This document shows positions 18,393 to 27,863 of a DNA stretch of 64,000 bases, one piece after another. The translations under genes and the position numbers were made by a program. The notes under the pieces are model-generated. The model was not told the DNA's origin. It searched no databases and saw only the letters and a program-made list of their open reading frames with translations. Each line of letters starts with the position of its first letter. The stretch's first letter is position 1. The DNA is from Streptomyces sp. NBRC 109706 (lineage in GTDB: Bacteria > Actinomycetota > Actinomycetes > Streptomycetales > Streptomycetaceae): assembly GCF_000974485.1 (NCBI RefSeq), contig NZ_BBOM01000011.1, positions 496,001 through 560,000 on the forward strand, in the 5' to 3' direction.

Positions 18393-19154
18393 ATGTCCAC
18401 CACCGAGCAGCGCGTCGCGCTGGTGACCGGCGCGGCCCGAGGCATCGGGGCCGCCACCGCCGAGCGGCTGGCCGCCGACGGCCATCGGGTCGCCGTGCTG
18501 GATCTGACCGAGGAAGCCGGGCAGCCCACCGTGGCCGCCATCGAGGCGGCGGGCGGCAGCGCCCTCGCGATCGGCTGCGATGTCTCGGACACGGACGCGG
18601 TGAGCGCGGCCGTGGCCCAGGTCGCCGAGCGGCTGGGCCCGCCCGGGATCCTGGTGAACAACGCCGGCGTGCTCCGCGACAACCTGCTCTTCAAGATGAG
18701 CGAGGCCGACTGGGACACGGTCATGAACGTGCATCTGCGCGGCGCCTTCCTGATGTCCCGCGCCTGTCAACAGCACATGGTGGAGGCCGGCTTCGGCCGG
18801 ATCGTCAACCTCTCCTCAAGCTCAGCCCTGGGCAACCGGGGCCAGGCCAACTACGCGGCGGCCAAGGCGGGCCTGCAGGGCTTCACCAAGACGCTCGCCA
18901 TCGAGCTGGGGAAGTTCGGCATCACGGCCAACGCGGTGGCGCCCGGCTTTGTCGCCACGGAGATGACGGCGCAGACGGCGCAGCGCGTCGGCATGGCCTT
19001 CGACGACTTCCAGCGCGCCGCCGCCGAGCAGATCCCGGTCCGCCGGGTCGGACAGCCGGCGGACATCGCGAACGCCGTGGCCTTCTTCGCCAGCGAGGCC
19101 GCCGGCTATGTCTCCGGCCAGGTGCTCTATGTGGCCGGAGGCCCCCTTGACTGA
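18393..19154 (+). CDS. 3-oxoacyl-ACP reductase-like SDR
   Basis: This 253-residue classical short-chain dehydrogenase has the NADP(H) motif TGAARGIG at residues 11-18, NNAG near residue 90, and the catalytic Ser, Tyr and Lys in SSSSALGNRGQANYAAAK. It is FabG-like and should reduce a 3-keto group to a 3-hydroxy group on an acyl carrier, with NADPH. A good ribosome binding site (GAGGAG) precedes the ATG. It overlaps the next SDR gene by 8 nt. The position next to ung and away from the PKS suggests general lipid metabolism and not polyketide tailoring. The exact substrate is unknown. Confidence 0.85.
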   Translation: MSTTEQRVALVTGAARGIGAATAERLAADGHRVAVLDLTEEAGQPTVAAIEAAGGSALAIGCDVSDTDAVSAAVAQVAERLGPPGILVNNAGVLRDNLLFKMSEADWDTVMNVHLRGAFLMSRACQQHMVEAGFGRIVNLSSSSALGNRGQANYAAAKAGLQGFTKTLAIELGKFGITANAVAPGFVATEMTAQTAQRVGMAFDDFQRAAAEQIPVRRVGQPADIANAVAFFASEAAGYVSGQVLYVAGGPLD

Positions 19155-19920
19155 GCCGCCGCCCGGGAAGCCGGAGGAGGCCGAGACCCCGGTGGCCGTG
19201 GTCACCGGCGGCAGCCGGGGGATCGGCCTGGGCATAGCCCGGGTGTTGACGGCCAGGGGCACGCGGGTCTGTATCACCGGGCGCGATCAGCAGCGGCTGG
19301 CCGAGGCCGTCGCCGAGCTGGGCCCGGGCGCCATGGGCGTGGCCGGCAAGGCCCACGATCCGGCACACCAGGCCGAGGTGGTCGAACGGGTGCTCACCGA
19401 CTGGGGCCGGCTCGACCACCTGGTCAACAACGCCGGCGGGAACCCGGTCTTCGGCCCGCTCATCGACGTCGAACCGGCGTCCCTGGCCAAGGTCTTCGAG
19501 ATCAATGTGCTCTCCGCCTTCGGCTTCGCCCGGCACGCCTGGCACGCTTGGCAGCGGGAGTACGGCGGCAGCGTGGTCAACGTCTCCTCCATCGCGGGCC
19601 TGGGCGCCGCGCCGTTCCTCGGCGGCTATGGCGTCACCAAGGCGGCGCTGATCAACCTCACCGAGCAGCTGGCCCTGGAGCTGGCCCCCGGCGTCCGGGT
19701 CAACGCGGTGGCCCCCGCGGTGGTGAAGACCAGGTTCGCCAGCGCGCTCTACGCCGCCGACGAGGAGGCCGTCGCCGCTGGCTACCCGCTCAAGCGGCTG
19801 GGCGTCCCCGAGGACGTCGCCGGCGCTGTCGCGTTTCTCACCTCGGCGGAGGCGAGTTGGATCACCGGCCAGACGTTCGTGCTGGACGGTGGGTTGGGTC
19901 TGGGCGCCGGTCTGGGCTGA
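19147..19920 (+). CDS. Short-chain dehydrogenase/reductase
   Basis: This 257-residue SDR has TGGSRGIG at the N-terminal nucleotide-binding site, NNAGG, SSIAGLGAAPFLGGYGVTK with the catalytic Ser/Tyr/Lys, and the usual C-terminal ITGQTFVLDGG. The preferred start is a TTG at 19147, because a GGAGG sits 5 nt upstream at 19137-19141; it overlaps the preceding gene's stop by 8 nt (TTGACTGA). An ATG further upstream in frame would lie inside the previous gene and has no ribosome site. It forms a coupled pair with the FabG-like enzyme, which suggests two steps of one acyl pathway. The substrate is unknown. Confidence 0.82.
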   Translation: MTEPPPGKPEEAETPVAVVTGGSRGIGLGIARVLTARGTRVCITGRDQQRLAEAVAELGPGAMGVAGKAHDPAHQAEVVERVLTDWGRLDHLVNNAGGNPVFGPLIDVEPASLAKVFEINVLSAFGFARHAWHAWQREYGGSVVNVSSIAGLGAAPFLGGYGVTKAALINLTEQLALELAPGVRVNAVAPAVVKTRFASALYAADEEAVAAGYPLKRLGVPEDVAGAVAFLTSAEASWITGQTFVLDGGLGLGAGLG

Positions 19921-19953
19921 GCTGTCAGTGCCGGCCGGTACGTTGTGAGGCAC

Positions 19954-19977
19954 ACCGCGCCGCAGTGGCGGCGCGGT
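19954..19977 (+). terminator. 10-bp stem hairpin between SDR pair and ung
   Basis: ACCGCGCCGC (19954-19963) pairs perfectly with GCGGCGCGGT (19968-19977) around a 4-nt loop. It probably ends the SDR transcript. A TACGTT box at 19939-19944 could instead place it in the ung leader. Confidence 0.55.
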
Positions 19978-20009
19978 AACTCACCGCACGACCCCGGAGG
20001 TTGAACGAC

Positions 20010-20690
20010 GTGAATGGCAAGCTGCCCGACTCCTGGCAGACGGCGCTGGGCGAGGAACTTGACCAGCCCTACTTCAAGGAGCTGACCGAGTTCGTCGAGG
20101 AGGAACGGGCCGCCGGCCCCGTCTACCCCCCGAGCGACGAGGTGTTCGCGGCGCTGGAGGCCACTCCCTTCGAGGACGTCAAGGTGCTGATCCTCGGCCA
20201 GGATCCCTACCACGGCGAGGGCCAGGGCCATGGGCTGTGCTTCTCGGTGCGCCCCGGAGTGCGGGTGCCGCCCTCGCTGCGCAACATCTACAAGGAGATG
20301 AAGGAGGAGCTGGGCCACCCCGTCCCGGACAACGGCTATCTCCTGCCGTGGGCCCGGCAGGGCGTCCTCCTGCTGAACGCGGTGCTCACGGTCCGCGCCG
20401 GCGAGCCCAACTCCCACAAGGGCAAGGGCTGGGAGAAGTTCACCGACGCGGTGATCCGCGCCGTCTCGGACCGCCCCGACCCGGCGGTGTTCGTGCTCTG
20501 GGGCGCCTACGCGCGGAAGAAGCTGCCGCTGATCGACACCGACCGGCATGTGGTGGTCCAGGGGGCGCACCCCTCGCCGCTGTCCGCCAAGAAGTTCTTC
20601 GGCTCCCGGCCTTTCACCCAGATCAACGAGGCGGTCGCCGCCCAGGGACACACGGCGATCGACTGGCGCGTTCCCGACCTCGCCGGCTGA
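20010..20690 (+). CDS. ung: Uracil-DNA glycosylase, family 1
   Basis: This enzyme removes uracil from DNA and starts base-excision repair. The 226-residue protein shows the catalytic water-activating motif GQDPYHGEGQ, the LLLNAVLTVRAGEPNSH segment for uracil recognition, and the HPSPLS DNA-intercalation loop near the C-terminus. Length and motif order are normal for the family. GTG at 20010 is chosen because GGAGG at 19996-20000 lies 9 nt upstream; a TTG at 20001 directly abuts that site and is unlikely. The gene appears to be a single transcription unit closed by a strong hairpin downstream. Confidence 0.95.
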   Translation: MNGKLPDSWQTALGEELDQPYFKELTEFVEEERAAGPVYPPSDEVFAALEATPFEDVKVLILGQDPYHGEGQGHGLCFSVRPGVRVPPSLRNIYKEMKEELGHPVPDNGYLLPWARQGVLLLNAVLTVRAGEPNSHKGKGWEKFTDAVIRAVSDRPDPAVFVLWGAYARKKLPLIDTDRHVVVQGAHPSPLSAKKFFGSRPFTQINEAVAAQGHTAIDWRVPDLAG

Positions 20691-20718
20691 CCCGCCGACC
20701 CGCTGACCCGCCGACCCG
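20687..20718 (+). repeat. 16-bp perfect tandem duplication over the ung stop codon
   Basis: CTGACCCGCCGACCCG occurs twice without a gap, at 20687-20702 and 20703-20718. The first copy contains the ung stop codon. Confidence 0.9.
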
Positions 20719-20728
20719 CTGGTCGGCT

Positions 20729-20773
20729 GGCCGTCGCCCCGCCCGTCCCCGGTGGTCGGGCGGGGCGACGGCC
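20729..20773 (+). terminator. 17-bp stem terminator after ung
   Basis: A perfect 17-bp GC-rich stem (20729-20745 with 20757-20773) and an 11-nt loop lies 38 bp after the ung stop codon. It is one of the strongest hairpins in the window. Confidence 0.85.
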
Positions 20774-20880
20774 CCGCACCCCGGCATCGGTGTTCGAGGC
20801 GCGAACGCCCCCGCGTATGCTGCCCGTCCGCGCCCACACGGCGCGCGATCCGTGGTTCCACCTACACCGAGGAGCAGTTC

Positions 20881-21783
20881 GTGAAGGTCGGCGTGATCGG
20901 GCTCGGGGACATCGCCCACAAGGCATACCTGCCGGTACTCGGCACACGCCCCGGTATCAGCCTCCACCTGCACACCCGGCGGCGGACGACCCTGGAGGAG
21001 ACCGGCGCGGCCTACCGGCTGCCCCGCGAGGCGCTGCACGAGGAGCTGACCTCGCTGCTGGCGGTCGGCCTCGACGCCGCGTTCGTCCACGCCCCGACCG
21101 CCGTCCACCCCGAGATCGTCACCAGGCTGCTCACCGCCGGCGTCCCCACCTATGTGGACAAGCCGCTGGCCTACGAACTGTCCGAGGCGCGGCGGCTGGT
21201 GGATCTGGCCGACACCCTCGGGGTGTCCCTGGCCGTCGGGTTCAACCGCCGGCACGCCCCGGCCTACGCCCAGTGCCTGGAGGGCCCCCGTGATCTGATC
21301 GTCCTGCAGAAACACCGCAGGGGCCTGCCGGAGGACCCCCGGCGGATGGTCTTCGACGACTTCATCCATGTGGTGGACACCCTGCGCTTCCTCGCGCCGG
21401 CGCCGATCGACCAGGTGCACCTCAGCACCCGGGTGCGGGAAGGGCTGCTGCACCATGTGGTGCTGCATCTGGCGGGCGACGGCTTCTCCGCGCTCGGCAC
21501 CATGAACCACCTCTCCGGTTCGGCCGAGGAGGTCCTTGAGGTCTCCGGCCAGGACACCAAGCGGGAGGTGCGCAACCTCGCCGAGATCATCGACCACAAG
21601 GGCCAGCCGAGCGTCCGCCGCCGGGGGGACTGGGTGCCGGTGGCCCGTCAACGCGGCATCGAGCAGGCGGCGGTGGCGTTCCTGGACGCCGTGCGCACGG
21701 GCCACACCCTCGACGCCCAGGACGCTTTGCGCACCCATGAGCTGTGCGAGCGGGTGGTGCTCGCCGCCCAGGGCCGGCACTGA
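20881..21783 (+). CDS. Gfo/Idh/MocA family oxidoreductase
   Basis: The 300-residue protein begins with the Rossmann motif VGVIGLGDIAHKAYLP and contains the family's YVDKPLAYE motif (EKP-like) near residue 98, followed by VGFNRRHAPAY. Such enzymes oxidise or reduce sugars or related alcohols with NAD(P). GTG at 20881 is chosen because GGAG lies 6 nt upstream and the Rossmann motif then starts at residue 3. The gene converges on uppP with only 7 bp between the stop codons. The substrate cannot be told from sequence. Confidence 0.85.
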   Translation: MKVGVIGLGDIAHKAYLPVLGTRPGISLHLHTRRRTTLEETGAAYRLPREALHEELTSLLAVGLDAAFVHAPTAVHPEIVTRLLTAGVPTYVDKPLAYELSEARRLVDLADTLGVSLAVGFNRRHAPAYAQCLEGPRDLIVLQKHRRGLPEDPRRMVFDDFIHVVDTLRFLAPAPIDQVHLSTRVREGLLHHVVLHLAGDGFSALGTMNHLSGSAEEVLEVSGQDTKREVRNLAEIIDHKGQPSVRRRGDWVPVARQRGIEQAAVAFLDAVRTGHTLDAQDALRTHELCERVVLAAQGRH

Positions 21784-21790
21784 CGCCCGG

Positions 21791-22696
21791 TCAGCCCTCG
21801 GTCGTCACCTCGGCCGGCGTGCCGAAGTCCTCGCCCGCGTTCGGTTCCACCACCCCGAACCAGATCAGCAGCAGCAACACCACGCCGACCCCGATCCGGT
21901 ACCAGACGAACGGCATGAAGCTGCGGGTGCTGATCCAGCGCATGAACCAGGCGATGATCGCATAGCCGACGAGGAAGGCGATCAACGTCGCCAGGATCGT
22001 CGGCCCCCAGGAGACATGGGTGTCCTCGCCGCCGATCTCCGTCAGCTCATAGGCGCCGGACGCCAGCACCGCGGGGATGGCCAGCAGGAACGAGTAGCGG
22101 GCCGCGGCCTCCCTGCGGTAGCCGAGGAAGAGCCCCCCGGTGATGGTGGCGCCGGACCGCGAGACCCCGGGCACCAACGCCATGGCCTGCGCGAGACCGA
22201 ACAACAGGCCGTCCCTGACGGTGAGTTGGTCGAGGTCCTTGCGGACCCGCACCGCCCGGTGCCGGCCGCCCCCGCTGTCCCTGGCGGCCATCCGGTCGGC
22301 CACGCCCAGGATCACGCCCAGCACGATCAGGTTGACCGCGATCAGCCGCAGATCGCGGAACGGGCCCTCGATGGCGTCCTGCAACGTCAGCCCCAGCACC
22401 CCGATGGGGATGGAGCCGATGATCACCAGCCAACCCATCCGCGCGTCCGGGTCGGAGCGCACGGACCGGTCGGTCAACGACCGGAACCAGGCGCTGAGAA
22501 TGCGGGCGATGTCCTTGCGGAAGTAGATCAGCACCGCCAGTTCGGTGCCGATCTGGCACACCGCAGTGAAGGCGGCCCCCGGATCCTCCCAACCACCGGC
22601 CACGGCGGCCAACCGCAGATGCGCGCTTGAGGAGATGGGCAGAAACTCCGTCAGCCCCTGGACCAGGCCGAGAACAATCGATTCGAACCAAGACAT
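21791..22696 (-). CDS. uppP: Undecaprenyl-diphosphatase (UppP/BacA)
   Basis: This integral membrane enzyme dephosphorylates undecaprenyl diphosphate to recycle the lipid carrier for peptidoglycan and other envelope polymers, and overproduction gives bacitracin resistance in known family members. The 301-residue protein has the family's GLVQGLTEFLPISSSAHL at the N-terminus and PGVSRSGATI in the second conserved region, with about eight hydrophobic segments. A small charged insertion (RDSGGGRHRAVRVRKD) precedes the second motif. The ATG at 22696 is chosen because the conserved motif starts within 15 residues; the open frame runs further upstream but has no family similarity. Confidence 0.94.
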   Translation of the reverse strand: MSWFESIVLGLVQGLTEFLPISSSAHLRLAAVAGGWEDPGAAFTAVCQIGTELAVLIYFRKDIARILSAWFRSLTDRSVRSDPDARMGWLVIIGSIPIGVLGLTLQDAIEGPFRDLRLIAVNLIVLGVILGVADRMAARDSGGGRHRAVRVRKDLDQLTVRDGLLFGLAQAMALVPGVSRSGATITGGLFLGYRREAAARYSFLLAIPAVLASGAYELTEIGGEDTHVSWGPTILATLIAFLVGYAIIAWFMRWISTRSFMPFVWYRIGVGVVLLLLIWFGVVEPNAGEDFGTPAEVTTEG

Positions 22697-23093
22697 GAAC
22701 TCAGCGGGTATCCCTGGAAGAGGCAGACGAGGAGGGGGGAACAGACAGGAGTTGGTGGGCGGTGTCACTCTAGGCGAGCGCCCCAACGACTGGGGAACAC
22801 CGGCTGTCCGACACGTGTCCTTCAGAAAACCGTTCGATTTCCGGGGGGGTATCCGGCACCCTGGACCCATGTTCCCGAACGCCCACCCCGCAGCACCGTC
22901 CGCATGCGCGGACGCTCTGCGGGCTGCCGGCGTTCCGCTGACAGTGGCAGACGGCGCTCGAAGCTGACCCTTCCCGGATCGCACCGTGGACCCCACAGGG
23001 GGAGGGTCGGCGCACCGCTCGGGGTCCACGTTCCGGCCTCGGGGCCGCGCGCCCCGCCGGAGCCAACACCACTCGGCAGTGAGAGAACACGCC
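22697..23093. other. Intergenic region between uppP and tuf3 (397 bp)
   Basis: No gene is supported here. It must hold the divergent promoters of uppP and tuf3. On the minus strand a TAGAGT box lies at 22767-22772. The only strong structure is the inverted repeat at 22985-23030. Confidence 0.7.
22985..23030 (+). promoter_or_regulatory. 10-bp perfect inverted repeat in the tuf3 leader
   Basis: CGTGGACCCC (22985-22994) pairs with GGGGTCCACG (23021-23030) around a 26-nt loop, ending 63 bp before the tuf3 start codon. It could be a leader hairpin or an operator. Confidence 0.5.
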
Positions 23094-24269
<1,176 letters not shown>

Positions 24270-24284
24270 CCCCACACCGGCTGA

Positions 24285-24316
24285 ACCGCCGCACGCCTGC
24301 CCCGGCGTGCGGCGGT
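24285..24316 (+). terminator. 13-bp stem terminator after tuf3
   Basis: ACCGCCGCACGCC (24285-24297) pairs perfectly with GGCGTGCGGCGGT (24304-24316) around a 6-nt loop, 15 bp after the tuf3 stop codon. Confidence 0.85.
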
Positions 24317-24343
24317 GCCCGTCGGTCACGGGAGAATGCCCGG

Positions 24344-25189
24344 ATGGACGAGCCGACGCCGGTGCTGCGCGCCGTGGATCTTGGCACCGCCAGGCTGCTG
24401 CCCGATCTGGACCGGGCGGGCGCCTGGCTGCTCACCGTGGACGACGCCCCGCAGTCCTATGTGGATCTGGCCGACCCCACCCATCTGGAGTTCGAGTACG
24501 TCCGCCGGCTCGGGCATCTGGTGGACACCGTCGCCGCGCCCGGCGAACCGCTGGACGTGCTGCATCTGGGCGGCGGCGGGCTCACGTTGCCCCGGTATCT
24601 GGCGGCCACCCGGCCCGGCTCCCGGCAGCGGGTGATCGAGGTCGACCGGGGGCTGGCCGAGCTGGTCGCCGAGCGGCTTCCGCTGCCGGGCGACAGCGGG
24701 ATCGACGTGGTGATCGCCGACGCCAGGGACGCCGTCGAGGCCGCGCCGCCCGGCGGCTGCGATCTGCTGGTCGCCGATGTCTTCGGCGGCTCGCGGGTGC
24801 CGGCGCGGGTCACCACCCTGGGTCACGCGCGGGCGGCGGCCCGCGCGCTGCGGCCCGGCGGGATCTATGCGGCGAACCTCGCGGACGCGGCGCCCTTCGC
24901 CTTTCTCCGCTCCCAACTGGCCGCCTTCGCCGCCTGCTTCGAGCGGCTGGCGCTGATCGCCGAGCCCGCCGTGCTGCGCGGGCGGCGGTTCGGCAATGTG
25001 CTGCTGCTCGCCTCGGCGGAGGCGCCGCCCCCGGCGGGGCTGGCCCGGCGGCTGGCCGCCGACGCCTTCCCCGCCCGGCTCACCGAGGGCGAGCCGTTGA
25101 CCCGGCTGATCGCCGGCGCCCGGCCGGTGTCGGACGGCGCGGCCGTGCCGTCGCCGGAGCCGCCGGCCGACGCCTTCCGGATCGGCTAG
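24344..25189 (+). CDS. Spermidine-synthase-like SAM-binding protein
   Basis: The 281-residue protein has the class I SAM-binding fold typical of the spermidine synthase superfamily: DVLHLGGGGLTLPRYL forms motif I, RVIEVDRGL the acidic strand-2 end, VVIADARDAV the next acidic site, and LLVADVFGGS the catalytic-loop position. True spermidine synthases have an Asp here that accepts the amine; this protein has LVADVFGG, as in the large group of actinobacterial homologues with no known substrate. GGAG at 24331-24334 lies 9 nt before the ATG. Actual polyamine synthesis is therefore not assured. Confidence 0.75.
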   Translation: MDEPTPVLRAVDLGTARLLPDLDRAGAWLLTVDDAPQSYVDLADPTHLEFEYVRRLGHLVDTVAAPGEPLDVLHLGGGGLTLPRYLAATRPGSRQRVIEVDRGLAELVAERLPLPGDSGIDVVIADARDAVEAAPPGGCDLLVADVFGGSRVPARVTTLGHARAAARALRPGGIYAANLADAAPFAFLRSQLAAFAACFERLALIAEPAVLRGRRFGNVLLLASAEAPPPAGLARRLAADAFPARLTEGEPLTRLIAGARPVSDGAAVPSPEPPADAFRIG

Positions 25190-25228
25190 CGGCGGCTGGC
25201 GACGGCGGGCGGCACTGCGGGCGGCGGT

Positions 25229-26311
25229 TCAGCTCTGCTCGGCGTCCACCGGGTAGGGCCGCAGGCTGCTGAGCATCTGCTCGATGACCTCGTCGTCCAG
25301 CTCGTCCGGCACGCCGGCGTCGGCCATCAGCACCCAGGTCGCCATGTCGTTGTTGAGATCCAGATAGGAGACCGCGACGACCTTCCCGTCCGTCTGGCCA
25401 CACGGCTCCGGATCGTCCGGGTCCTCCGGCACGTTCGTGACGCTGGCCCGGACGATATGCCCGCTGATGCCGTAGTCGCTCTCGAACTCCTCGGGCTCCG
25501 ACATCTCGAAGGTGCCCAGCTGGTTCTGGTCATAGCCGCCGAGCGCCCAGTTCAGGGCCTCGTTCTCGGCCGCCTCGCCCGTGTTGGTGGCGCCCTGCGC
25601 ACCCTTGGTGCCGGCCCACGCGCGGCTGCTGACCCCGTACTCCGCGTCGTCGCACCAGTCGTCCATATAGACGGCTACGCCGGACATGGAGACCAGGACA
25701 TCGCCCGGCTCGGCGTCCTCGCGGTCGTCCGTGAGGCCGTACGTCATGCTCTCCGAGTTGGTGATCCAGTTCTCGGGCGGCACGTCGAACGCGATATGGC
25801 GGTTCTCCAGGGTCTGCACCTGCCAGTCGGGCGCGATCACCGGGTCGGGGCGCTGGAGGACTCCGCGACGCGGGTCGTCCGGGTTGTCCGGCCGCTCGCT
25901 CTGCTCCTCCGTCGGCTCGTCGGACGGCTCGTCCGACGGCTCGTCGCTGGGCCCGGGAGCGTCACGCGACTCGCCGGCCTGGGACGAGTCGTCGTCGTCA
26001 CCCCCCAGCAGCACCACGCCGGTGACGGCCGCGCCCGCCACCACGGCGACCGCGACGATGATGCCGACGGCTATCTTCGTCCGTTTGGAGTTGTCACCCC
26101 CACCCGGCGGCGGCGGTGTCGCCCCGGGTCCCCCGGGCGGTCCTGGCGGCTGCTGCCAGCCCGCGCCGGGCTGGGTGGGCCCCGGCTGCTGCTGCCAACC
26201 GTCGCCCCCCTGCTGCTGGTACGGGTTGGGCTGGGTGTACCCCGGCTGCTGATAGGGGTTGGACCACTCGCGGGCCGGCTCGCCCCCCGGCTGTTGTTCT
26301 CCTGGCCTCAT
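25229..26311 (-). CDS. Proline/glutamine-rich membrane-anchored protein
   Basis: The 360-residue protein has a cytoplasmic N-terminal tail rich in Pro, Gln, Gly and Tyr (residues 1-75, with NPYQQ repeats), one transmembrane helix (IAVGIIVAVAVVAGAAVTGVVLL, about 80-102), an acidic Ser/Pro/Glu spacer with repeats of SDEP (about 110-145), and an extracellular domain of about 210 residues. The external domain has four or more cysteines likely to form disulfides and ends with a DELDDEVIEQMLSSLRPY motif. This layout is common in streptomycete cell-surface proteins of unknown function. The ATG at 26311 is the start of the PQ-rich tail; the open frame continues upstream without similarity. No function is proposed. 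Confidence 0.75.
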   Translation of the reverse strand: MRPGEQQPGGEPAREWSNPYQQPGYTQPNPYQQQGGDGWQQQPGPTQPGAGWQQPPGPPGGPGATPPPPGGGDNSKRTKIAVGIIVAVAVVAGAAVTGVVLLGGDDDDSSQAGESRDAPGPSDEPSDEPSDEPTEEQSERPDNPDDPRRGVLQRPDPVIAPDWQVQTLENRHIAFDVPPENWITNSESMTYGLTDDREDAEPGDVLVSMSGVAVYMDDWCDDAEYGVSSRAWAGTKGAQGATNTGEAAENEALNWALGGYDQNQLGTFEMSEPEEFESDYGISGHIVRASVTNVPEDPDDPEPCGQTDGKVVAVSYLDLNNDMATWVLMADAGVPDELDDEVIEQMLSSLRPYPVDAEQS

Positions 26312-26437
26312 GGAAGAAGACTCTAAAGGGGGTTGCGCCAACGCTTGACACCTGTCACCGATTTGCGACGGACCTGCGACGTGCGGGCGTCCCCGACGAG
26401 GGCGGGCGTGTGCCGGCCCACTGTCATTACCCGCTGG

Positions 26438-26443
26438 TAACGT
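26438..26443 (+). promoter_or_regulatory. -10 box TAACGT of a leaderless gene
   Basis: TAACGT matches TAnnnT and ends 6 nt before the ATG at 26450. It favours that start over an in-frame GTG at 26444. Confidence 0.5.
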
Positions 26444-26449
26444 GTGGGT

Positions 26450-26902
26450 ATGACTGACTCGATCTCCATCGGCGAGCAACTCGCCGCGACCGTCCCGATG
26501 GCGCGCACGCTCAACCTCGCCTTCGAGCACACCGATCCGGAGCGCGCGGTGGTCCGGCTGCCCGACCAGCCGGAGTACCACAACCACCTGGGCGGGCCGC
26601 ATGCCGGCGCCATGTTCACCCTGGCCGAGTCCGCCAGCGGCGCCATCGTGCTGGCCGCCTTCGGGGATCAGCTCTCCCGCGCGGTGCCGTTGGCGGTGCG
26701 CGCCGAGATCGCCTACCGCAAGCTGGCCAAGGGCGAGGTCACCGCCACGGCCACGCTGGGCCGGCCGATCGCCGATGTGGTCGCCGAGTTGGACGCCGGG
26801 CAGCGCCCCGAGTTCCCCGTCCAGGTGGCGATCACCCGCGCGGACGGCGCTGTCACGGGCGAGATGACGGTGCTCTGGACGCTCCGGCCGCACGACGCGT
26901 AG
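26450..26902 (+). CDS. Hotdog-fold thioesterase (DUF4442/PaaI-like)
   Basis: The 150-residue protein has the hotdog pattern: HNHLGGPHAGAMFTLAESASG gives the start of the central helix, and YRKLAKGEVTATA a middle strand. DUF4442 and PaaI-like proteins hydrolyse acyl-CoA thioesters. The HNHxGGxHAG segment resembles the active-site Asn/His region of the family. It is a single-gene unit with a leaderless promoter, converging on a lipoprotein gene. The acyl substrate is unknown. Confidence 0.82.
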   Translation: MTDSISIGEQLAATVPMARTLNLAFEHTDPERAVVRLPDQPEYHNHLGGPHAGAMFTLAESASGAIVLAAFGDQLSRAVPLAVRAEIAYRKLAKGEVTATATLGRPIADVVAELDAGQRPEFPVQVAITRADGAVTGEMTVLWTLRPHDA

Positions 26903-26923
26903 GGCCGGGCGGGGCCGGCCCGG

Positions 26924-27751
26924 TCAGAGGTCGGGCACGGCCTCCTCCAGGAAGGCGTACGGGTCCACGCCGTCCAACTGGTCGAACTCCACGACCAGAT
27001 GGGCGGGCGGCGCCGGCTCCTCGACGGGCACGCCGAAGTCGCTGTACAGCGCCTCCCCGATCACCTCCTGCTCGTGGGTGGCGAAGATCTCCCGGGCCAG
27101 CAGGGGATAGGGCTCGCCCTCCAGGGCGATCAGGAAAAGGCGCTCGGTCTCGGACGAGCGGTCCGACTCCAGCGTCCGCACGGTGGCCACGGCCTGGCCT
27201 CGGAAGGTGGTGTCCTCCTCCCTGGACCACTCGCGTTCCCACTCCTCCGCCCCCGCGCCGCCGCCCTGGAACTGCTCCTCCCAGTCGCACGCGCCCACGG
27301 CGTCGAAGTAGCGGTGGCTCAACTCCTCGGGAGTGCCGTGCAGATACCGGCCGGTGAGGTCGCGGGAGCCGGCCGACGCGTTGACCTGCCAGGCCCGCTC
27401 GTCGGGCATCAGCCAGGCGTCCTCGCCCCGTTGGAGAAACGTCACGCTCCCACGGTCCGTCTCCAGCGCGCCCGAGCAGACGTCCTGGTCGACCCGGAAG
27501 TCGCTGTTCAGCACCGTCGTTCCCATCTGCAACATCACCTGGGACCGCACCGCGCCCGCGTCCGCCATCGCGGTGGCGGACCGGTCCAGCAACGCGCCGG
27601 CCGAGAGCGTCGAGAGATCCTCGCCGCCGGCGTCCCCGGGGGCGCGGGCGTCCGGACGCTCCGCCCTGCGCAGATCGCCTCCACACGCGGTGAGCAGCAG
27701 GGCCAGGGCCCCCACCCCGGCCAGTGTTCGTCTTCGTGCCTTCGACCTCAT
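26924..27751 (-). CDS. Secreted lipoprotein of unknown function
   Basis: The 275-residue protein starts with a signal peptide (RSKARRRTLAGVGALALLL) ending in the lipobox LTAC, so Cys-24 or so should be lipidated after signal peptidase II cleavage. The mature part resembles the large actinobacterial class of LppX/LprG-like or DUF1396-type lipoproteins in length and in the phrase LLDRSATAMADAGAVRSQVMLQMG, though no firm family call can be made. ATG at 27751 is chosen because it places charged residues directly before the hydrophobic core. It lies downstream of the EamA transporter gene on the same strand, with 112 bp between. Confidence 0.75.
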   Translation of the reverse strand: MRSKARRRTLAGVGALALLLTACGGDLRRAERPDARAPGDAGGEDLSTLSAGALLDRSATAMADAGAVRSQVMLQMGTTVLNSDFRVDQDVCSGALETDRGSVTFLQRGEDAWLMPDERAWQVNASAGSRDLTGRYLHGTPEELSHRYFDAVGACDWEEQFQGGGAGAEEWEREWSREEDTTFRGQAVATVRTLESDRSSETERLFLIALEGEPYPLLAREIFATHEQEVIGEALYSDFGVPVEEPAPPAHLVVEFDQLDGVDPYAFLEEAVPDL

Positions 27752-27863
27752 GGTTCCGCCCCCTCGTGCACTCCGTGCCAGCCATCGAACCACGCACCCA
27801 TCGGGTGCTCAACCACGTTGTGGACGAGGGGACTTGGGCGTCCAGCCGGCGGCCGGCCGACGG

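Noticed and set aside
18393..19920. SDR pair as polyketide tailoring reductases
   Set aside because: They are separated from the PKS by a terminator and two unrelated genes, and resemble general FabG-like enzymes next to ung.
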